DNA from: Lichina pygmaea
Lineage: Eukaryota; Ascomycota; Lichinomycetes; Lichinales; Lichinaceae
DNA length: 64,000 nt
NCBI GenBank assembly: GCA_963422465.1
Contig: OY730169.1
Coordinates: forward strand, 4,960,001-5,024,000
Direction of reading: 5' to 3'
Shown: piece by piece, positions 1 to 11,053 of the stretch
Numbering within the stretch: position 1 is the first letter of the stretch
Layout of the letters: every line of letters starts with the position of its first letter
The notes under the pieces: generated by a model
The model's input: only the letters and a program-made list of their open reading frames with translations
Database searches by the model: none
Told to the model about the DNA's origin: nothing
Position numbers and translations under genes: made by a program

Positions 1-17
1 GGGCCGTTCCGGCCTAG

Positions 18-1019
18 GCCTTAACAACCAACAGAATCTTCCAGGAGCTGGAGAATATCAACAAGCGGCTGGACAAACAAGAAGCCAAGCCATCATATGC
101 CCAGGCTGTCCAAAAATCTATTGCAGCACAAATCCCTCTACCTGCAAGAATTCTCAAAGAAGTTCTTGTACATCCTGGTATCCAGCCACCTGACATGGCT
201 AATAGAACTCACATCCAGCTTTTCCAGGCTCTTCAAGACAGACTACCCAGCCTCTACAACAAGCAGGTCAGAGCAGTAAGGAAACTTCCTTCAGGGGATA
301 TCCTTATTAACACAGAAAGCCAAGAGACTAAAGTCTTCCTAGAAAAAAACCCTGCCTGGGTATCAGCTATCTTCATAAAGGAAGTAACCATCCAGCCCAA
401 GAGATTCCCAGTTCTGATCCATGGAGTCAGAACAGAAGATATCCAACCTGAAGACCTGGAGAAAACCTGCCAGATAATCCAGAACAGCAACCCATCTCTG
501 AGCAAACAAATCACCATCCTGAGAGCCTACTGGTCTAAGAAGACTATAGCTCAAAAGAAGCCAGTTACCTCTCTCCACCTGGATCTGGCTACCCCTGAAC
601 AAGCCAATCTTTTGATTGAGAGTGGGCTAGTGCTGGGGCACAGGATGCATGAAGCAGAACCTTTCCTGGCAGACACAGTTATTGCACAATGTTTCAAGTG
701 CTTTGGCTATGGGCACCAAGCACGCTTCTGCAAGAACAAAGCTGTGTGTGGTGCCTGTGGAGGCCAGTATGAAAGGAGAGCCTGCCAAGTTCCTGAACAG
801 CTTCTCAAGCCAAAATACTGCAACTGCAGAGGAGCTCACCCAGCCTGGGCCAGTGTCTGTCCAGTACGCCAGGAAGCAGCCAAGAAGGCAAGAGAAGCAT
901 GGAACACACGCCCAGGAAAATATGAGATCCCAACAGCTACCTCTGTTCCAGCTCTACAACCCCCCCCCAGTTATGTCTTTCCCTCTCTCTCAGTCTCTAC
1001 CAGGAGAGAAAAAACGTAA
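18..1019 (+). CDS. LINE ORF1 protein (gag-like, CCHC zinc knuckles), 5' end uncertain
   Basis: The frame is open from base 18, after an in-frame TAG at 15-17, to the TAA at 1,017-1,019. The first ATG is at 195, but the frame upstream of it (residues reading SYAQAVQKS and similar) looks coding, so the true start is probably further left. The C-terminal third has cysteine clusters of the zinc-knuckle type (CFKCFGYGHQARFC, then CGACGGQ and CNCRGAHPAW), as in ORF1 of Tad1 elements, where the protein binds RNA in the RNP. A C9 run at about 960-968 lies just before the end. The neighbouring frame continues to 1,050, so slippage in this run may have changed the last residues. ORF2 starts 138 nt after this stop. 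Confidence 0.75.
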   Translation, partial: ALTTNRIFQELENINKRLDKQEAKPSYAQAVQKSIAAQIPLPARILKEVLVHPGIQPPDMANRTHIQLFQALQDRLPSLYNKQVRAVRKLPSGDILINTESQETKVFLEKNPAWVSAIFIKEVTIQPKRFPVLIHGVRTEDIQPEDLEKTCQIIQNSNPSLSKQITILRAYWSKKTIAQKKPVTSLHLDLATPEQANLLIESGLVLGHRMHEAEPFLADTVIAQCFKCFGYGHQARFCKNKAVCGACGGQYERRACQVPEQLLKPKYCNCRGAHPAWASVCPVRQEAAKKAREAWNTRPGKYEIPTATSVPALQPPPSYVFPSLSVSTRREKT

Positions 1020-1157
1020 AACAGCTGAGCCAAGCAGAAGCTCAGAGTGACTCAGAGGTGCACTCCCAGAAGTGCAAATTCTTTCTTCAAGATCAGCCAA
1101 CTCTGGAGGAAAGCTACCAGCTAACTCCTTCAAGATCTTTGATGCTGAGATGTCTGC

Positions 1158-4100
1158 ATGAAAGACACAAAGCTGACACTTCTCCAGTATAATGTGCAAA
1201 AAAGCCAATCAGTCCAAGAGCTACTGCTAGCAACCTCAGCTCTCCAAGAGGTGGACATTATTGCACTTCAAGAGCCCTGGAAAAACCCTCACCTAGAAAC
1301 AAGCACTTCAACTGTTTTCTCTTCCTTTCTTCCTCTCTACTGTTCAGAGATTGGCAGAACACTTTTTCTTATTAATACAAATCTGAAACTCTCTTCTCTT
1401 TATCCTACCTTCTGGAATAAAGACTTTGTTTCTCTTGAAATCTACTTGGAAAACTCTTCTACTTCTCTTTGGGTACATAATCTCTACTTCACCCCATCAA
1501 GTCAAGAAAACTACACAGAGGCATCAGAAGCTCTTCTCTGTTTACTCCAAAATGCTTTACAAGAACAAGGACAACATATTCTTCTCACAGACTCAAATCT
1601 TCACCGCCCAGACTGGTCAAAGAAAAGAAGACTGTACTCTGAGACTGCAAACAAGTTTCAAGACCTAATGAAAGATTTAAATCTGGATTTAGCTATTGCA
1701 CCTTTCACCCCTACCAGAGCAAGATCTTTTTCTGAAAAACCATGTTCTGCTATTGATCTGTCTTTTATTTCTTCTTCTCTTTCTAACTCTCTGATTTTCT
1801 CCAAAGTGGCTCTTCAGTTCTTTCATGGGTCTGACCACAGACCTGTACTAACCTGCCTGGACCTGGATCCTCCAAGGAAAATCTGGAAACCAGAAAGAAA
1901 CTGGAGAACACTGGACTCAAACCTTGCAAGAGTAGAGTGTGAGAAGCTACACCTGCCCTTCCACTTCCAAGACAAATATAAAGTGGATGAGTACTTGGAG
2001 TATCTTGACAACTTTCTCCAAAAAATAGCAAGCAAATCCACACAGCTCCAGAAGCGATCTGGCCACTCAGTCCCCTGGTGGAATCAAGAGATCCAAAACA
2101 AGGTTAAAGAGGAAAGAAGAGTAAGAAGAAAAGTGCAAAAAAGACAAGCAAGTCAAGAGGAACTTGAGCAAGCAACTAAGCTCAAGAAAAAGGCAGTCAG
2201 AGATGGAAAACAGAACACTTTCAGACACCAAATCCATGAGCTGGCCAGCTCTTCAAAGTTCTGGAAGCTTGCAAAGTGGGGAAGGTCCAAAGCCAACAAG
2301 ACTCCTGATCTTCCTCTGGTTCCTGACCTGGAAACACAAGAAGGAATAGCCAAAACCTTTGAGGAAAAGACTAAAGCCTTCTCACAGCAGTTCTTTCCAA
2401 AAGCTCTAGTTCCAGAACCAGGCTCAGAAAGCTCCCAGACTATCTCTGAGATACAGCTCTCCCAGGAGGTAACATGTTGGAGCAAATTCTGGCCAAGAAG
2501 AAACCTTTCACAGCAGGAGGGAGAGATAAGCTGCCAAATGGATTTCTGAGAGCTCTGGGGCCTAGGTTCTGCCAAGCTCTAGCTATTCTGACTTCAACAT
2601 GCTGGAAACTGGAGTACTTCCCTGAAAGATTTAAGAGTGCAAAAACAGTCTGCTTGAGGAAACCTGGCAAGGGAACCTACAATCAAGCTAAAGCCTGGTG
2701 CCCTATAGCTTTGCTAAACACAACAGGCAAGCTGATGGAAGCTATTGCTGCAGCCAGACTAAGCAAGATAGCAGAAGAAGCTGGACTATTGCCAGATATC
2801 CAGATGGGCTTTAGGAAAGGAAGATCCACAGAAGCAGCACTTTTTCTTCTAACCTCCCAAGTGGAAAAAGTCTGGAAGGAAGGCATGGTTGCATCCCTAC
2901 TCTCACTGGATATCTCAGGAGCCTATGACAGAGTTCTCCCCAAGATACTACAGCAAATTCTGAAAAGAAAAGGAATACCTGCCTGGCTAGCTTCCTGGAT
3001 CTACTCCTTCTGTGATAAGTGCTCTACCACTCTTGTCTTTGATGATTCTGAGTCTTGTTCAATTCCTATTCATTGTGGAGTTCCTCAAGATTCTCCATTA
3101 TCCTCTATTCTTTTTCTATTCTACATTTCTGAATTGCATGAGACTGTGCATACTCCCTCTTCTGGTGTATCTGCCCTGGGGTTTGCAGATGATACAAATC
3201 TGCTTGCTTTTGGTCACTCCTTGAAAAGTAACCTTCTGAAGTTAAAGAACACACACCTCAAATATCTATCATGGGCTGCAAGACATGGAATGGTCTTCTC
3301 TCCTGAGAAATATGAAATACTTTATTTTTCCAGAAGAAGATCAGACAATCTTCAGCTCAAGCTCAGACTGGGGAATGTGATTCTCAAACCAAAAGAAGAA
3401 GTGTGAGTACTTGGAGTGTACCTAGATGCAAAGCTCCACTGGCACAAACACCAGAGGATTATTCTTCAAAAAGCACAGAAAGCACTCTCTTCTCTTTCTA
3501 GAACTTCCTATTCTACTTGGGGCTTTCCAGTTCACACATCATGTCTGGTGTACACTGCTATACTGAGATCTCTACTGAGCTATGCAGTGGGGATCTGGTT
3601 TAACCCTCTAAGAAAATCCTCCAATATCTCTTCTCTTGTTTCATTTCAAAACAGATGCCTAAGACTTATTGGGGGTGCCTTCAAAGCCACTCCTTCTTTT
3701 CTATTAGAGAGTGAGCTTTTTCTTCTACCTCTAGACCTATACTTTAAATTTCGCACTGCCTGTTTTCTTTCTTCTATTCAAAACTCCCCTCTCAAATACT
3801 TTCTTGACAGTATCTTTTCCACTATTTCCAGCTATACCTCTCTCTTGAAGAAACCTTTAAAGGAATCCTCAACTATCTCTCCTAAGTGGAAATTCACTTG
3901 GTTAAGTCAAATAACTACTAACCAGGCTAGTTCAAAGAAAGAAGTACAAAAGCTCTTTACTAAAGAGTGGGAAGACCAATGGGAAGAGAAGAAAAGAAGA
4001 AGCTATCCAGGCTGGCAGACTTTCTGTCAAAAGCCACACAAAAACAATCTGAAGCTCTACAAAGAGTTACAGAAAGCTGAGGCAAGTCTGCTACTGCAAA

Positions 4101-4393
4101 TCAGGACTGGAAGAATTAGTCTGGCAAGTTTTCTTTTCAGAGCTGGAGTTCCTGACTTCTCTACCCCACTATGTGTGTGTGGCCAAGCAGAAGAAACTGC
4201 AAAATATATCACCTCTTCATGCTCTCTTTATTCAAGACAAAGACAACAAGTCTCTTTTAATCCCCAAGACTTCACCACTATTATTTCAAACCCAGAGCTA
4301 CTACAGAAGTTCTTGTACTGGTTTATGTCTTTGAAAAGACTAAACCAGTTTAATCTAGCTTTCAAACTCCACTATTCCCAATCCAATACCTAG
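1158..4393 (+). pseudogene. LINE ORF2: AP-type endonuclease and reverse transcriptase, broken
   Basis: Residues from 1,158 form an AP-like endonuclease (N-terminal LLQYNVQKS, then ALQEPW, LTDSNLHRPDW and the late GSDHRPV). The RT follows, with SLDISGAYDRV, GVPQDSPLSS and the catalytic GFADDTNLLAFG. The last part has a C-X-C ... C zinc-like motif near 4,170-4,230 where other copies have a histidine and this one has tyrosine (AKYITSSC). Two lesions are clear by comparison with the other LINE copies. A loss of about 7 nt near 2,470-2,485 shifts the frame between the endonuclease and RT. A TGA at 3,404-3,406 replaces the CGA (Arg) found in the other copies, a CpG transition. The RT motif has D where the usual box is GVPQGSP. 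This copy is dead as it stands. Confidence 0.9.
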
Positions 4394-4580
4394 ATTCTCT
4401 TCTCTTACCAGAAACTTCAAGATTTCTTTTGTTACATTCCCTAGTCACACCCTGCCTTCAGTTTTTATCTCTTGAAAGGTTTTCTGAAGGAGTTCACTAT
4501 TAGCTAGAAGATCTGCATGGCTGTAAAGCTACTACCAGTGTAAGAATCAAATAAAAAAAATAAAAAATAAAATAAAAAAC

Positions 4581-4852
4581 CCAGAGCTGCTACAGAAGTT
4601 TCTATACTGGTTCATGTTTTTGAAAAGACTGAACCAGTTTAATCTGGCTTTCAAACTCCACTATTCACACTCTAATATCTAGAAGTTTTCTCTCTACCAG
4701 TCACTACAAGATTTCCTTTTGCTATATTCTCTAGTCACCCCCAGTCTTCAGTTTTTATTTCTCTAAAGGTTTTCTGAAGAAAATCACTCTTAGCTAGAAG
4801 ATCTGCATAACTGAAAAGCTACTATCAGTGTAAGAATCAAATAAAAAAAAAG
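4581..4852 (+). mobile_element. LINE 3'-end fragment in tandem with copy A
   Basis: This is a second 3' end of the same LINE: the last codons of ORF2, the 3' UTR and the tail ending in AATCAAATAAAAAAAAA. It directly follows the tail of copy A. It is 5'-truncated, as usual for target-primed reverse transcription into an A-rich tail. The TSD cannot be told apart from the A-rich tails. Confidence 0.85.
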
Positions 4853-5412
4853 TAGTCTTTTGGCTCAGTTCCACTTTAGTCTACTCTGTACAGCACTGTG
4901 TGACAGTATGTCTGGGCTTAGTCAGTACCCCACCTCTTGCTTGAGTATAGACCAGCTGTCTAGAGCACACAGTCACAAGTTCAAGTCAGGCTGGTGTATA
5001 GTGCTGACAAGGTTTTCATATGTCTTCAGGTTTGATCCCCAGGAAGTACAGAAGTACCTTGGAAGCTTGTGATAGGTGAACAGGGCCCACTTACCCACTC
5101 ATGACCTGCTGACCTTGTGTGGCTACACCACAGCTGGGTGCAGACTTCAAGCTAGTATGTACACTACTTGCAGTAAGTGAGATACACCTTCTTAGCAAGA
5201 CTTGCAGCTAGCAGGGATACTAGTCTTGGAAGAGGGGTAATGTCAGGAGTGAGTCACCCAACCAGGTGCTTAGTCAGCCTTGTCACCTGACTAAGCAGGT
5301 GGGTGCAGCCACAGTTATCTATCACTAGTACAGAGGTGTTGGGCACTAAGCCCAGACATAGTAGTCTTTTGGCTCAGTTCCACTTTAGCTTACTCTGTAC
5401 AGCACCACACAA
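4853..5412. repeat. Dispersed repeat with 16-bp inverted motifs, copy A
   Basis: The unit core lies between TATGTCTGGGCTTAGT (4,907-4,922) and its exact inverse ACTAAGCCCAGACATA (5,345-5,360). A flank of about 55 bp beginning GTAGTCTTTTGGCTCAG stands on both sides (from 4,853 and from 5,361). Inside is a tRNA-like stretch with a box-B-like AGTTCAAGTCAGG (GAGTTTGACTCAGG in the other copy). No protein is coded. The element class is unclear: it could be a MITE with TA duplication or a tandem SINE-like retroposon. It abuts the TSD of chromovirus 1 on the right. Confidence 0.6.
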
Positions 5413-6377
5413 TGTTGCGGTCTGTACCATGCTGTCCTAACCAAGTATAGGATTAAGGGCAAGATGCAGAAGGCAGGTTGGTTCTCGCAGGAGAGGAGTG
5501 TCAAGGAGCACAAAGGGGTTTGGTGGAATGTGGTGGTGGTGACACCTGATCAATAGCTTTGTACAAAAGGATTGTATTGAAGTAGATCTAGTTGTCTGGA
5601 TCACAACATAAGTTGAAGATGATTGTTCTATAAGGGAACTATCACCAGAATATATATTGCTGGCCTGTCAAGATTTTTTTTTTGATTTGATTCTTACACT
5701 GTTTGTAGCTTTACAGCCATGCAGATCTTCCAGCTAATAGTGAACTTCTTCAGAAAACCTTTAAAGGAATAAAAACTGAAGACAGGGAGGTGACTAGAAA
5801 GTGTAGCAAAAGGAAATCTTGTAGTGTCTGGTAGGAAAAGCTTCTAGATGTTGGAGTGTGAATAGTGAAGTTTGAAAGCCAGATTAAATTGGTTTAGTCT
5901 TTTCAAAGACATAAACCAGTACAGAAACTTCTGTAGAAGCTCTGGGTTTGAAATAATAGTAGTGAAATCTTGGGGGTTTGGCCTGTCAAGATAATTGAGG
6001 TTGTCTTGACAGTCTCAATGTCAAGATGGGTGAGATTGTCTTGACGTGTCATGCACTCTGTGTCAAGACAGGTGAGATTGTCTTGACAGTCCCACTATGT
6101 TATGCACCCTGTGTCAAGACTGGTGAGATTGTCTCAACATGTCATGCATACTGTGTCAAGATGGGTGAGATTGTCTTGATGCTTCCTGCACCCTGCATCA
6201 AGACTAGTGAGATTGTCTTGATGCTTCATGCATGCTGTGTCAAGCCACCTGTGTTTGTTTCAACAGTCACGTGACTCTTTGTCAGTTTGGTCACTTGACT
6301 TTTCCATGGTGTCCTCTTGTCTGGCCTGTGGCCTGTCTGCTTATAAATAAGTGGCTCTCTTCCCAGAGATTGTAACA
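5413..6377 (-). repeat. Subtype-B LTR of chromovirus 1 (3' LTR), holding a LINE fragment
   Basis: On the plus strand the LTR reads TGTTGCGGTC to TTGTAACA. It holds the GTCAAGAC/GTCTTGAC repeat array (5,990-6,250), GTCACGTGAC near 6,268 and a plus-strand TATAAATA near 6,343. A LINE 3' fragment sits inside at 5,675-5,980. Confidence 0.9.
5675..5980 (-). mobile_element. 5'-truncated LINE fragment inside LTR
   Basis: This LINE 3' end lies on the minus strand, with T-rich start and TTTGATTTGATTCTTACACTG. It is flanked by a 13-bp TSD, GGCCTGTCAAGAT (5,662-5,674 and 5,981-5,993). The duplicated LTR sequence shows it landed after chromovirus 1 was in place. Confidence 0.93.
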
Positions 6378-6490
6378 CTATCCTCCTCTCCTTCATTCAT
6401 CATCCTGATGAATTCTTGAGTATGTCTGCAAGATCATGTGCCTCTGCTTACTGAAGACAACTGGCAGCCCAGATCTGTGATTATAACTTT

Positions 6491-6736
6491 GTGTTGCTTG
6501 CTCTGTGTGACTTCTGTGTTTTGAACCACAAGCCCTGTTTCCAAATATCTGACAACAACAATAAGTTGAAGTGCGCTGAATGCACTCATCATGGGAAGTC
6601 CTGTGTGTCACTTTCTTGGGAGTTGTTGAACATGACCCAAGATAATCTTCACAAGGATGTGGCCACTGAAGAGGTGACACGTGACACACTCTTCAAACAG
6701 CTTGCTGCAGTGCAAGTTTGTCTGTCTCAGAAGTGA
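6491..6736 (+). CDS. Antisense accessory ORF of chromovirus 1: Zn2Cys6-like protein, subtype B
   Basis: The ORF is on the strand opposite to gag-pol, between the 3' LTR and the pol end. Its product has six cysteines spaced C-X2-C-X6-C-X11-C-X2-C-X6-C, which fits the Zn2Cys6 binuclear cluster of fungal regulators. Loops read VLNHKP and THHGKS. A leucine-rich helical stretch follows. Four elements in the window keep this ORF in the same place and orientation. The function is unknown. Most Zn2Cys6 proteins have a more basic first loop, so DNA binding is an inference. Confidence 0.6.
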   Translation: MLLALCDFCVLNHKPCFQISDNNNKLKCAECTHHGKSCVSLSWELLNMTQDNLHKDVATEEVTRDTLFKQLAAVQVCLSQK

Positions 6737-7301
6737 AAGATTCTTGAAGGTGCTGAGAGTCAAGCGAAGAAGAAGCTCCAGTGCCTTGTTGCTGAAATGG
6801 AGGTGGATGGTGAAGACTTGGCAGTGACAGTTATTGATGTGTCTGCGCTGCAGGCCAAGCTGTTCAGTCCTGCTTCCACTGGAACTGCTGCAGGAGGAGC
6901 TGGCAGTTTGTGAGGTTTCTAAGTGGTTCCCAGGTATTTTCCAAGTCTGGGTAGTTTTTCCACTTGACAAGGTATCACTGACTTTTTCTCTTCAGGATAT
7001 GTTCAACCTTGAATTCCTGTTCTTCCTCTGGTTGGTAACAAAATGTTTCCTGCAAGGGTGTGCTCTGGTCAGCTAATTCAATCATTAAGATGTGAAAGTT
7101 TAGATGTACCTGAGCGTCTCTCAGTAGTCGCAGTCTGACATTGACTGGTCTGGTTCTTTCTTCGACTGGAAATAGTCTGACTTTGACATAGTCCAGTTTC
7201 TTTGTTCTTGGTTTCTTGACTTTCTAATTTTTTGTGAGGAGGTAGACTTTATCCCCCTTCTTCAGCTGAGGTGCTATTTTCGATTTTTTGTCTATTTGGC
7301 A

Positions 7302-10258
7302 TTACATCTTTTCTGAGGTCTCTTGAAGGTAGTGCCTTATTATTGTGTGTGTTTGTTGTAGAAGCTTGTTGTGTTGGAGTACTTTCTCTGTGTTTGGTGA
7401 AGCTCTGCTTGGCATTCCAATGTTTGCGTGTTGTCCAAAATTGGCAAAGAATAGTGATTCCTTCATTGAGTCTGATCTGTGCTGGTTAATTGCCAGCTGT
7501 GCCACTGGTAATAGCTGTGCCCAATTGCTGTGGGTCTGGTTGATGTAATGCTGCAAATAAGTCTCCAGGACTTGGTTTGCTTGCTCTGTCTGGCTGTCAG
7601 TTTATGGGTGATAGGCTGTAGACATTTTGGGTTTTGTTCCCATGGCTGCACTGATTGTTTTCCAGTAGTTGGATGTGAAGAGTTTGTCTCTGTCAGTAAT
7701 AACTGTAATTGGAACTCTGTGGTCCCTGACCAATCTGTCCAGTAGGAGGTGTCCCAGCTGCTCTGCTGTGTGGGTTTCCTTGAATAGTACCACTATTAGG
7801 TATTTTGTGAATCTGTCCACAATCACCATAATTAAGTTGTAGGTGATTCCAGTGACTGGGTCTTTGGACTTGGGTAGCTTTCTGATGAAGTCTATTGACA
7901 TGTTTTCCCAAGGGCCTCTTGGTATTGTGTTCGGGTGTCCTTCTCTGTATAGCTTATGTCTTCCATGTTTGTTTTTCTGGCATAGTAGACACTTGCTGAT
8001 GTAGCTTGTGACATGTTGTCAGAGGTTAATGATATTGTTCCCTGCCTGTTGGATAAGGTCTGTGGTTTTGGTGATTCCTAGGTGACCATGTGCTGGATTA
8101 TTGTGGTAGTTCCTTATTAGTTCTTCAGTGTCTTCTGCTGTGAGCTTGTTGATCTGTGGTTGAGGTACCAGGTTTCCTTGCTGGTCCTGCTGTAAGATCA
8201 TTCCTTGGTGTTCATCATCTTCCATGTGGTCTTTTCATCAGCTTAGTGTGTCTGCTCTCCTATTGTCTTGTCTGGGGGTGTACAAGATCTTGAACTTGTG
8301 TTACTCTAGGAGTTCAGCCTATCTGACTTGCTGTCTGTTCAGCTTCTTGGTTGTTGTGAATGTTGTCAGATTCTTGTGGTCTGTGAGAATAGTGAGTTCA
8401 GAACTGCTTTCCACATACACTCTCCAGTGTTCAAGTGTGTTGACAACTGCCAGTAGCTCTTTGTTGTGGATATTATAGTTTTATTCCACTTGTAACATTT
8501 TGCATGAGTAGTAGGCAACTGGGTACTATTTGCTGTCTGCCTGTTGGCATAGACATGCTCCCACCACTTGGTCTGAAGTGTCTGTTTTGATTTGTGTTGG
8601 CTGGCCTGTCTTGAAGTTGAGGAGAACTGGTTCCTTGGCACAAGTGTCCTTAAGCTGTTGGAATACTTTTTGTTGTCTCTCCATCCACCAGTACTCCATG
8701 TTCTTCTTTGTGAGTTCTGTCAGTATTATTGCTGTCTGTGAGTAGTTCTTGATGAACTGTCAGTTGAAGTTGGCAAATCCTAGGAAGGCTTGTACTTTCT
8801 TAACTGATGTCAGTGTTGGCCATTGCTAAATCACTTTGATTTTCTCAGGGTTGATCTTAATCCCTTTGATTCCTATAATGTATCTGAGGAATTCAACTTC
8901 CAGTTTGTTGAACTTGCATTTCTTCAGGTTGAGCTTGAGCCCTACCTCTTGTAGACATTGTAGAACATCCTTCACATGTTTGGTATGTTCCTGTTGTGTG
9001 TTCGAGTAGACAAGAATATTGTCTAAGTAGGTGATAGCTGTTTAGTCCAGGTGTGCTCTGATGATGTTGTTGATCAATGCTTGACATATTGCTGGTGTGT
9101 TTATAAGTCTGAATAGCACAACCAGATACTTGTAGTGTCTGTATCAGGTTCTGAAGGCTGTCTTCCATTCTTCTCCTTTTTTCATGTGTATCAGGTTGTA
9201 TACTGCTTTCAAGTCCAGCTTGGTGAAGATTGTAGCTTGGCTGATCCTGTCTTGCAATTTATTCGCATTTGGCAACAGATATCAGTTCTTGATGGTAATG
9301 TTGTTGAGTTTCCTGTAATCCACACAAAGTTGAAGACTTCCATCTTTCTTTAGTGCAAATAGTATCAGGTATCCTGCTGGCAATTGAGATTCTTGAATGA
9401 AACTCTTTTTCAGGTTTTCCTCCAGGTACTCGCGAAGTACTTGGAGCTCTTTCTCTGATAACTGGTAAATTGGTCCAAATCCTGGCTCTGTCCCTAGTTG
9501 CAACTTGATCTCATGATCCCAAGATTGGTGCTTAGGTAACACTGCTGTTGTTGTCTCTTCCTGAAAGAAGTTATTATACCCAGGTCAGTACTCTTCAGAG
9601 ATCTCCAGAGGGTTAACAACTTCCTCTCTCTTCATCTCTGACTGTTTGGCCATCTGGTTCTGGGGTGTGCCTGTCAAGTTGGACTTCTTCTCTTGAGAGT
9701 TGTCCTTTCTGTCAGTGAGGTTCCACTGAGGACTTCTTCCCTCATCTGTCCATGCCTTCTGTGGCTAGTAACAGGTCTGAGCTGTGTTGTTAGTGTAGTT
9801 CCTAAACATGAGTACTCCTGTCTTCCAGTTAACAACTGGGTTGTGCTTCTTTAGCTAAGGTATCCTCAAATAGATATCCTGAGTGGCTAACTTGACAATA
9901 TCAAGGTGGATCCTTTCAGCATGGTGTCTGGTAACTATTTCTATTGGCTGTGTCTTATGGCAGACTAGCTCTGTCTGTCTATTTGCCATCGTGAGCTTGT
10001 AGGGCTGCTGCTTGTGTTTCTTTCCAGTGCTGAGGGTGTTGTAAAGTTGTCTTGAAATGTAGTTTCCACTGGCTCCAGAATCAACAAGCATGTATGTCTG
10101 TACTGGCGTGTTGGTGTGTAGTGACACAGGCAATCACAGGTGCTTTGTGTTGCTAGAGGTTATGTGGTTGAGCTCCCAATATCACTCCTTGACAAGGGAG
10201 TTCAGTCTTTTCCTGATTGAAGTGTTTTTCCGCTGACTGGGCAATAGGTCCAGCTATT
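7302..10258 (-). mobile_element. Chromovirus 1 pol remnant (integrase, RNase H, RT, protease)
   Basis: Read on the minus strand, protease (DSGASGNYIS) lies near 10,080, RT near 8,890-9,540, RNase H near 8,370-8,700 and the integrase core near 7,600-7,900 (FIRKLPKSKDP, VDRFTKYLIVVLF). The frame is broken repeatedly. The upstream gag half of the same element continues beyond the nested element, from 16,931. Confidence 0.88.
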
Positions 10259-10938
10259 TGTTGCGGTCTGTACTGTACTGTCCTATCCGAGTATAGGATT
10301 AGGGCGAGAGGTGGAAGGCGGGTTGGTTCTTGTAGGAGAGGAGTGTCAAGAAGTGCGAAGGGGTTTGGTGGAACATGGTGGTGGTGACACCTGATCAACA
10401 GCTTTGTACAAAAGGATTGTATTGAAGTAGATCTAGTTGTCTGGATCACAACATGAGTTGAAGATGATCATTCCATAAGGGAACTATCACTGGACTATAT
10501 AGTGCTCAGTTCGTGAGCATAGTGAGCTCTGCTCACTTTGCTTACTTGGTGAGATCAGTGAGCTCTGCTCACTTTGCTCACAGTTCATGCACACTGCGGT
10601 GAGCTGGGTGAGCTCTGCTCACTTTGCTCACTTGTTCATGCATGCTGTGGTGAGCTGGGTGAGCTCTGCTCACTTTGCTCACTTGTTCATGCACACTGCA
10701 GTGAGCTGGGTGAGCTCTGCTCACTTTGCTCACTTTTCATGCACGCTGCGGTGAGCTGGGTGAGCTCTGCTCACTTTGCTCATGTTTGTGCATATGCATG
10801 CTGTGGTGAGCACCCTCTGGTTTGTCTCACCGGTCACGTGACTGGTTCCTGTGTCACGCTGCCTGGTACTTCTGTCCAGTATCCTGTCTGCTGCTTCCTG
10901 TGAGTATATAAAGACTGTGTTCCTCCTAGTTCGTAACA
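10259..10938 (-). repeat. Subtype-A LTR, chromovirus 2 (3' LTR)
   Basis: It starts TGTTGCGGTC and ends CGTAACA on the plus strand. A minus-facing TATA (CTATATAG, 10,495-10,502) and a plus-facing TATATAAAG (10,905-10,913) enclose a tandem array of GTGAGC/GCTCAC half-sites (10,505-10,800) and CACGTG (10,835-10,840). Confidence 0.92.
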
Positions 10939-11053
10939 CTATCCTCCTCTCCATCTTTCATCATCTTGATGAAATCCAGTCATGCCTCCAAAGTCACATG
11001 TGACTATTAGCTGAACTCAGCTTGCTGCTCAAATCTACAATCAGGGTTTTGTT

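Larger units (their letters stand above)
1..4580 (+). mobile_element. Tad1-like LINE, copy A (nearly full length, 5' end outside or cut)
   Basis: This is a two-ORF non-LTR retrotransposon on the plus strand. ORF1 has zinc knuckles, ORF2 has endonuclease and reverse transcriptase domains, and the 3' end is a short UTR with an A-rich (AATAAA)-like tail at about 4,545-4,580. The domain set and the C-terminal cysteine motif fit the fungal Tad1 clade. No clear RNase H domain is visible between the RT and the C-terminal cysteine motif. The left end reaches the window edge, so its 5' UTR and left TSD cannot be seen. It is the longest of the LINE copies in the window and the only one that keeps ORF1 and the endonuclease. 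Confidence 0.9.

Noticed and set aside
6026-6274. Cysteine and valine-rich short proteins coded in LTR repeat arrays
   Set aside because: They are translations of the tandem U3 repeats, found only because the unit length keeps a frame open; no conservation as protein between subtypes.
10505-10800. CRISPR-like array of regular repeats
   Set aside because: The repeats are U3 tandem units of an LTR in a eukaryotic genome; the spacers are not unique and there are no cas genes.
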